A stretch of DNA of 64,000 nucleotides from Antedon mediterranea. Lineage: Eukaryota; Echinodermata; Crinoidea; Comatulida; Antedonidae. The translations under genes were made by a program, and so were the position numbers. Positions within the stretch are counted from its first letter, which is position 1. The number at the start of each line of letters is the position of its first letter. The notes under the pieces were generated by a model. That model was given only the letters and a program-made list of their open reading frames with translations, did not search any database and was not told the origin of the DNA. Shown piece by piece: positions 60,301-64,000 of the stretch. The stretch is from assembly GCF_964355755.1 (NCBI RefSeq), contig NC_092674.1:30802001-30866000 (forward strand), written 5' to 3'.

Positions 60301-61609
60301 GTTAACGTCTGAGATAATGTATTACCCCCGGTATTCCTTAACAATTTTAGCAATAACACAATTTGGAAAATCTTTCCTAGGATTAATTTTTTAGAAACAT
60401 ACTCTACTTCCTCTTTACCTACTGTAAAATGTTCATCATAATATTTTTTTAATTTGTTCATCATAAACAAAAATAAACATTTCCATACACATTAAAAGCA
60501 TGCTTTAGACAATTTTACTTAAATTCATAAAATGTTTTAAAACTCTTTGAGAAAAATATAAAAAACTTACAGATAGTATCTTAGCAACAGAGGCAGCATG
60601 TTCCAGTTTGATTTGGCCTCGTATAGCATTCCAAAGGAGGTCATAAACTGCTCCTCGTAATTCTAATTAAAATTAAATTAAGGAGTTTCAGCAGTATACT
60701 ATCAGGTTAAATATACTGTAATTTGTTAACAGTACTATGTTTTAAAAATAATATTATCATACGTTGTTAATTAGTACTGTACCTTTTGAATCGGTTAGTA
60801 TGCCATCATTGCTGAATGAAATTAGGTTCTGGCAAAGCTTTAAACTGTTAAATAAAGAAAAATGATTGTATGTAATATTTTTTTAATGGATTGACTGGTT
60901 ACATGTGATTTGTATGCAGATTTTATTTAGAGTTATTAGGCCTAGGCTGTAGTATATAGACTTTAGTTGATGCTAGATAATTATTAATATAGACATCTGC
61001 TGGAATAATTGCATTATAATTTATATAATATAATCTGCACATGGTAGCATTTTATGATGAAATGCTATCTGGTGATTAATTAAATTAGTATGACCGAAAA
61101 CTGGCAATTACAACTTTTAAAAAATAAGCTACTGTATTAAGGGTCTTTCACACCTGTTCCGGCACGGTGCCGGAAAATCCAATCGTTGTTGTTTTACGCG
61201 GCTAGGCCTACGCGCATATCAATTGGTGCTTGGCCGCGTGGAGCGTCGTGAAAACGAAACATTGGCGTTCGATTCGCCGAACCGGAACCGTGCCGGAACA
61301 GGTGTGAAAGGGCCTTTATTCTGGCTAAAATCTATGACTATGTAGGCCTAGACCTAGACTATACAGTATTTTTTACAACATTTTTTACCATTCCTTTAAT
61401 TTAATAAAAATTATTCTGCATTAAATATGTAACTGTAATGTATGTATTTTGCATGTTTATAATAATCGTGCATTTCTACCTAAAATAAACATAGGCGCCC
61501 ATACATATTATTTACATACGCATGTTACCTTACGTAACTGGGACATTTCTTCTTTATTTAGAATTTTATCTTGATGGAGCCTAGTCCTAGGCCGACGAAG
61601 AACGTTCAT
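42397..61609 (-). CDS. THOC2: THOC2, THO complex subunit 2 (38 coding exons)
   Basis: Nuclear scaffold of the THO/TREX complex that couples transcription to mRNA export. Spliced length is 1508 aa (human 1593). Exons: 61609-61529, 60837-60783, 60662-60571, 60196-60145, 59885-59818, 59556-59435, 59008-58857, 58339-58179, 57956-57870, 57571-57425, 56856-56684, 56371-56191, 54396-54358, 54021-53891, 53586-53400, 53017-52924, 52416-52336, 52006-51910, 51603-51486, 51225-51046, 50629-50465, 49963-49803, 49442-49316, 48692-48551, 48354-48197, 47877-47749, 47628-47497, 47306-47238, 46961-46846, 46686-46620, 46407-46302, 45978-45897, 45640-45297, 44863-44814, 43713-43602, 43408-43311, 42977-42842, 42431-42397. 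Hallmarks: [129 protein letters not shown]. Residues from about 1190 form a lysine/glutamate-rich tail. The exon 1 and exon 38 boundaries are the least certain. Acceptor 60838 was chosen for phase. Confidence 0.95.
42647..42806. mobile_element. MITE family A, full copy
   Basis: AGCTCTGTCTACACTATCAG and GATAGTGTAGACAGAGCTTA ends, in the last THOC2 intron. Confidence 0.85.
44493..44770. repeat. About 140-bp direct duplication in a THOC2 intron
   Basis: AACTATACTATTTACTTGCT and AAGGAGGATT, CTTGCGGTTTAC, TTCTATTTTAAAGGT and TTTGGTC occur in the same order twice, starting near 44497 and 44636. Confidence 0.8.
45060..45188. mobile_element. Small DNA element with CAACTCTCCCAATAC ends (pogo/Tigger-like)
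   Basis: AGCCAACTCTCCCAATAC and GAATATTGAGAGTTGACTGT are inverted, with TA at the right edge. A related left end (ACAGTCAACTCTCCCAATAC) is at 43133. The family name is inferred from the CAGTYRACTCTC-type terminus. In a THOC2 intron. Confidence 0.5.
47032..47122. repeat. 46-bp direct tandem duplication in a THOC2 intron
   Basis: AACATTGCTGTACA followed by TAAGTACCATCTCTATTGGA occurs twice, one base different. Confidence 0.9.
47930..48060 (+). repeat. Dispersed GCGCTATATAAGAC repeat
   Basis: A unit ending GGCGCTATATAAGACTACCA and an ATT microsatellite. The same end occurs at 12160-12196 and, inverted, near 11075-11125. Probably the 3' tail of a retroposon family. It lies in a THOC2 intron. 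Confidence 0.5.
49130..49320. repeat. 48-bp tandem repeat duplicating the THOC2 exon 23 splice donor
   Basis: Four copies of a 48-bp unit. The first, leftmost copy is partial. Each contains, on the minus strand, GATATG|GTGAGTGTACGG, the last exon bases plus the 5' splice site of exon 49442-49316. Junctions lie at about 49316, 49268, 49220 and 49172. Confidence 0.92.
50036..50165. mobile_element. MITE with CCCTTTCACA ends
   Basis: CCCCTTTCACAGCCCCTA and TAGGGAATGTGAAAGGGCTA are terminal inverted repeats about 130 bp apart, with an internal TGGTGTG/CACACCA-type palindrome. In a THOC2 intron. Confidence 0.75.
50978..51022. mobile_element. MITE family A reduced to its two ends
   Basis: AAGCTCTGTCTACACC is followed at once by TTTGATAGTGTAGACAGAGC, a 45-bp hairpin without the usual interior, 24 bp downstream of the THOC2 exon 51225-51046 donor. 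Confidence 0.85.
51665..51829. mobile_element. MITE family A with internal tandem expansion
   Basis: GGCATATATCACTACCATATGT is repeated about four times in a copy that keeps the right terminus TAGTGTAGACAGAGCTTTA and has lost the left one. In a THOC2 intron. Confidence 0.8.
53327..53414. repeat. 44-bp tandem duplication spanning the THOC2 exon 15 splice donor
   Basis: AACTAGAACAAAATAAAGAG followed by ATAACTCACATATTCAAAGATGAC occurs twice. On the minus strand each copy contains GTCATCTTTGAATAT|GTGAGT, so 15 exon bases and the donor are duplicated. Confidence 0.92.
53634..53762. mobile_element. MITE family A, full copy
   Basis: AAAGCTCTGTCTACACTATC and GATAGTGTAGACAGAGCTTA ends, 129 bp, in a THOC2 intron 48 bp from exon 53586-53400. 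Confidence 0.9.
54512..55416. mobile_element. Non-autonomous DNA transposon, 27-bp terminal inverted repeats
   Basis: Left end TACCGTATTTTCCGGAGTAT and right end ATACTCCGGAAAATACGGTA are perfect inverted repeats continuing to 27 bp. They are followed by subterminal AGTATAAGTCGACCC repeats on both sides. 905 bp, TA at both edges. No transposase frame was seen. It occupies the large THOC2 intron between exons 56371-56191 and 54396-54358. Confidence 0.88.
56946..57073. mobile_element. MITE family A, left end eroded
   Basis: Starts within AAACTAGTTTGACAAAAAAA and ends GATAGTGTAGACAGAGCTTA, in a THOC2 intron. Confidence 0.85.
57217..57386. repeat. Inverted repeat with TATTCTACTGCAGTTAC arms
   Basis: ATATTCTACTGCAGTTACAG at the left and CTGCAGTAACTGCAGTAGAA at the right are inverted about 130 bp apart in a THOC2 intron. 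Probably another MITE. Confidence 0.75.
58449..58599. mobile_element. MITE family A, full copy
   Basis: TTAAGCTCTGTCTACACTAT left end. The right end carries a small insertion (GTGTACTGTAGACAGAGCTT). In a THOC2 intron. Confidence 0.88.
59042..59191. mobile_element. MITE family A, full copy
   Basis: TAAAGCTCTGTCTACACTAT and GTGTAGACAGAGCTTTA ends, 150 bp, in a THOC2 intron 34 bp from exon 59008-58857. Confidence 0.9.
60076..60148. repeat. 38-bp tandem duplication spanning the THOC2 exon 4 splice donor
   Basis: AGAATGGTATAACTACAACA followed by TATATACATACCTAT occurs at 60076-60110 and 60114-60148. On the minus strand both contain ATAG|GTATGT, the last exon bases plus the donor of exon 60196-60145. 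Confidence 0.9.
61140..61320. mobile_element. Foldback MITE with TTTCACACCTGTTCCGGCAC ends
   Basis: TCTTTCACACCTGTTCCGGC and GCCGGAACAGGTGTGAAAGG are terminal inverted repeats. The interior is GC-rich. It lies in the first THOC2 intron, about 210 bp from exon 1. Confidence 0.85.
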
Positions 61610-62409
61610 GTTTTAGCGGGAACAGTCGGTTTTGAGCTCCTGAACAAAACCGCCAGTGAGTGACTCATAAACGTTAATCGAGGCCTAGGGCAAAACGTAT
61701 TTTAATACACCAATAATAATAACACAGCAGTTTAACTACCAGATAATTACAATATAGATATTTATTTTCAATCTAATATTAGTATTCGGTTTATGATTCA
61801 TCTTACAATTCATGTTTTCCTGACTTTTCCCAACATTTCCAAATCTCCGGCGAGCAGAAACATGCAGCCATATTTCCTCAGCAGACCCGGATGTTACGAA
61901 ACGCCAAAAGAGCATTTTATATTTTATTTGTAGTAACTTTTTTGAACATTGGTTTTGTTCATGATATTAATTAAGTAGTAGGCCTATACTCTCTGTATTG
62001 CTGTTTCACTATTTGGAATAAAACACTAATAACCAAATACGTAAAATCTATAACTTTTTATTTCCAAGACCAGAAAAAATTGGATTACAGAGCAAAGAGA
62101 AATATATTTAAGTACACACTTAAAAAAGTTTTATTAACTACTTTAATAAATTGTAGCCAACCGTATCTGCAACATCAATAAAAAATAAATTAATTCTATT
62201 TATTTGTGTATAAATATAAATGTATAGAACATGTGGTGCTTTAAACTAATCATCATAATTAATCATTAATTATAAGAATAAACTAGTCTACATAGAGGAT
62301 GCATTATCTTAAATTGTCTAAAGTTTGTTAAAACCATTTCCTTGTAAAATGAACGGCAATATTAAGGTGAAGTGGTGTAAACTATTATAAAATGTTCGCA
62401 TAATCTATT
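61610..62409. other. THOC2 promoter region and HPF1 3' flank
   Basis: Two genes in tandem on the minus strand. The right part is the probable HPF1 3' UTR, with TTTATT (minus-strand AATAAA) near 62055. The left part holds the THOC2 promoter, with a possible upstream open frame at 61606-61668. No TATA box or other gene is obvious. Confidence 0.6.
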
Positions 62410-64000
62410 TCACTTCAGCTGACTAACATCATCTACATTTCTTTGAGCCAAATGTGCTTCAAGTATTTCCCAGAATTCCTCCCTTTCTAGCAACTGGTAT
62501 GCAACTGATAACAGGTTCTTGATAGTTTTGTGAAAGACGTCGCCACCGTACGAGAACAGATCCAAGCCTAACTCGTAGCCTTGCCCGTAATCACACTCAT
62601 CATTAGCAAACTGAACAATTGTTGTCAATTCTTGCAGTGCCTCAAATTTCTTCATTCTTACTCCTTCATTTTTGCTGTCGGCAATACTCTTAAATATTTT
62701 CTTTAGAGATGCTGCAATAGAACAAAATTATTTATGTTATTCAATATTAAGAGTTTGTCTTTCTATACCCATATCTTTCTTTTCATGCCTGTTTTTTTGT
62801 TTTATTCGGTGATCACATTGCAAAACTATACCAGGATGACTCATGACTATAAAGCTGAAACAGCTAAACATTTATAACAGGTTATTTTAACAAGCAATTT
62901 GAGTTCCAAAAATTAGGAAAAAAAAAAAAAAAAAAATGAATACTATAGTTAATTAGGCCTATGGAATAACTAAAATTAGGTCAAGTATAATTTATCTGAA
63001 ATATTTTACACGTTAATTCGTTTGATAAGATGATTTTAATAGAAACATGTTGATTATTGAAGTAAGGAAGAGGGCGCTATCATGTATCATGTCATATCAT
63101 TACAATGTCCTGCTTTACCATTGGTCTCAGGAATTGGCCTGTAACCAACATCATTCTCATCCACATTAACAATGATCCCCGCACCATGGAAGGTTTTAGC
63201 TACCACAAGTCTCTCTCTTGCTTTCATAGCTGGTGTCTTTACATCTAGACTGTAGTCATGCTTCTTAGCAAATGCACACATTTCCTTTAACAACTTCTCC
63301 AGTGATTGCTTCTTTTCACTGTCTTTGATCTTTCCAATAGTAACATCCAACTGAAGTCTATCAAAAAAAAAAATAAAGTCATGAGACAACTGGATGAAAC
63401 ACATTCGGAAGTGTTGTACATCAGACTCTCTTATTAAGGGGAAACACTATAGCCAACTCTTATTCAGGGAACACCTCTATTAAGGAATAGAATTTCTGGA
63501 AAACCAGACATATTATGCCAGTCCACGGGTCTCTGGTATTGACTGCACCTGCAAAGGCAACGTGTGTGTTGTTGTTTTCTTACTTACTTGGTGGCAGCAA
63601 ACAAGTTCTCTCCCTGTGGCGTAAACAGGTTGTTGACCTTTGACTTATTTGAAGCTACAAACACTGGAGCTTTTTTAGGTTCATCTCTAAAGAAAGATTA
63701 GAAAATAGATAACTATTACCTATATATACCTTACCTGTATTATATTGCAATTATTAGTTGCGAAAGAAACGTCCAACTACTTTTAGAGATCAAGATGGAG
63801 AGTAACTATTATTCATGATGCATTCTGGGAACTAAGAACTATGACGTCATATACAAACATATTAGAGATAGATATGTGACACTATATACTTTAAAAGAAA
63901 AGTGTCTATAAAAAGATTAGAGTCTATTAATTCACAAACTCTGCAACTAGAATAGAGCCTACAAATTTTGATCTACTAACTAATACCTGTAATATCCAAG
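62410..64000 (-). CDS. HPF1: HPF1, histone PARylation factor 1 (3' part; 5' end beyond window)
   Basis: Co-factor that completes the PARP1/PARP2 active site and directs ADP-ribosylation to serine in chromatin during DNA repair. Exons in window: 64000-63987 (partial), 63686-63588, 63357-63119, 62711-62410, giving the last 217 residues. The human protein is 346 aa, so roughly 130 residues are off the edge. Family matches: LGYYRDEP at the edge exon junction, GENLFAATK, AKTFHGAGIIV, NDVGYRPIPETN and QFANDECDYGQGYELGLDLF. The ANDECD stretch contains the Asp-Glu pair which in human HPF1 supplies the catalytic glutamate, and it is intact. The stop at 62410-62412 follows DDVSQLK, close to the human C-terminus. 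Confidence 0.95.

Overview
This is a eukaryotic, intron-rich, AT-rich chromosome segment from an invertebrate animal, most likely a deuterostome and plausibly an echinoderm. The reasons are the exon-intron structure with GT-AG splice sites, orthologues of animal genes that resemble the human proteins closely, and abundant dispersed AGGCCT-rich intergenic sequence with miniature transposons of the kind seen in ambulacrarian genomes. The species call is an inference. No bacterial, viral or CRISPR content was seen.

Eight genes can be built by conceptual splicing, and the phase closes across every exon given. PWP2 (+, 153-8148) is a U3 snoRNP/UTPB ribosome-biogenesis WD protein. SPATA18/MIEAP (-, 10290-15848) is a mitochondrial quality-control protein. 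SGCB (+, 16655-19212) is beta-sarcoglycan. A TRPC cation channel lies at 24763-30667 (+). SCOC (-, 33151-35440) is a short Golgi coiled-coil protein. UNC50 (-, 37583-39373) is a Golgi membrane protein. THOC2 (-, 42397-61609, 38 exons) is the scaffold of the THO mRNA-export complex. HPF1 (-, 62410 to beyond 64000) is the PARP1/2 co-factor for serine ADP-ribosylation and is cut by the window edge. They are individual housekeeping or tissue genes, not an operon. The one local arrangement of note is SPATA18 and SGCB, head to head across about 0.8 kb with two opposed CCAAT boxes. The same two genes are neighbours with the same divergent polarity in human 4q12, which suggests an ancient linkage.

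The rest is repeat-rich. One MITE family with the terminus AAGCTCTGTCTACACTATCA has about 14 copies, mostly in introns. A second foldback family (TTGGTTCCCAC / CGCAACGCAAGC / GACCAAT) clusters between SGCB and SCOC. There are several longer inverted-repeat elements (34.5-35.3, 35.6-36.4, 40-41 and 54.5-55.4 kb), tRNA-derived SINE copies, and numerous minisatellites.

Three patterns stand out. (1) A roughly 770-bp foldback element around the probable first exon of SCOC carries 18 copies of the TTGCGCAA palindrome, the C/EBP core. (2) Three separate THOC2 5' splice sites lie inside short tandem duplications that copy the exon edge together with the donor. (3) A MITE end sits exactly on the 5' splice site of the first coding exon of the TRPC gene.
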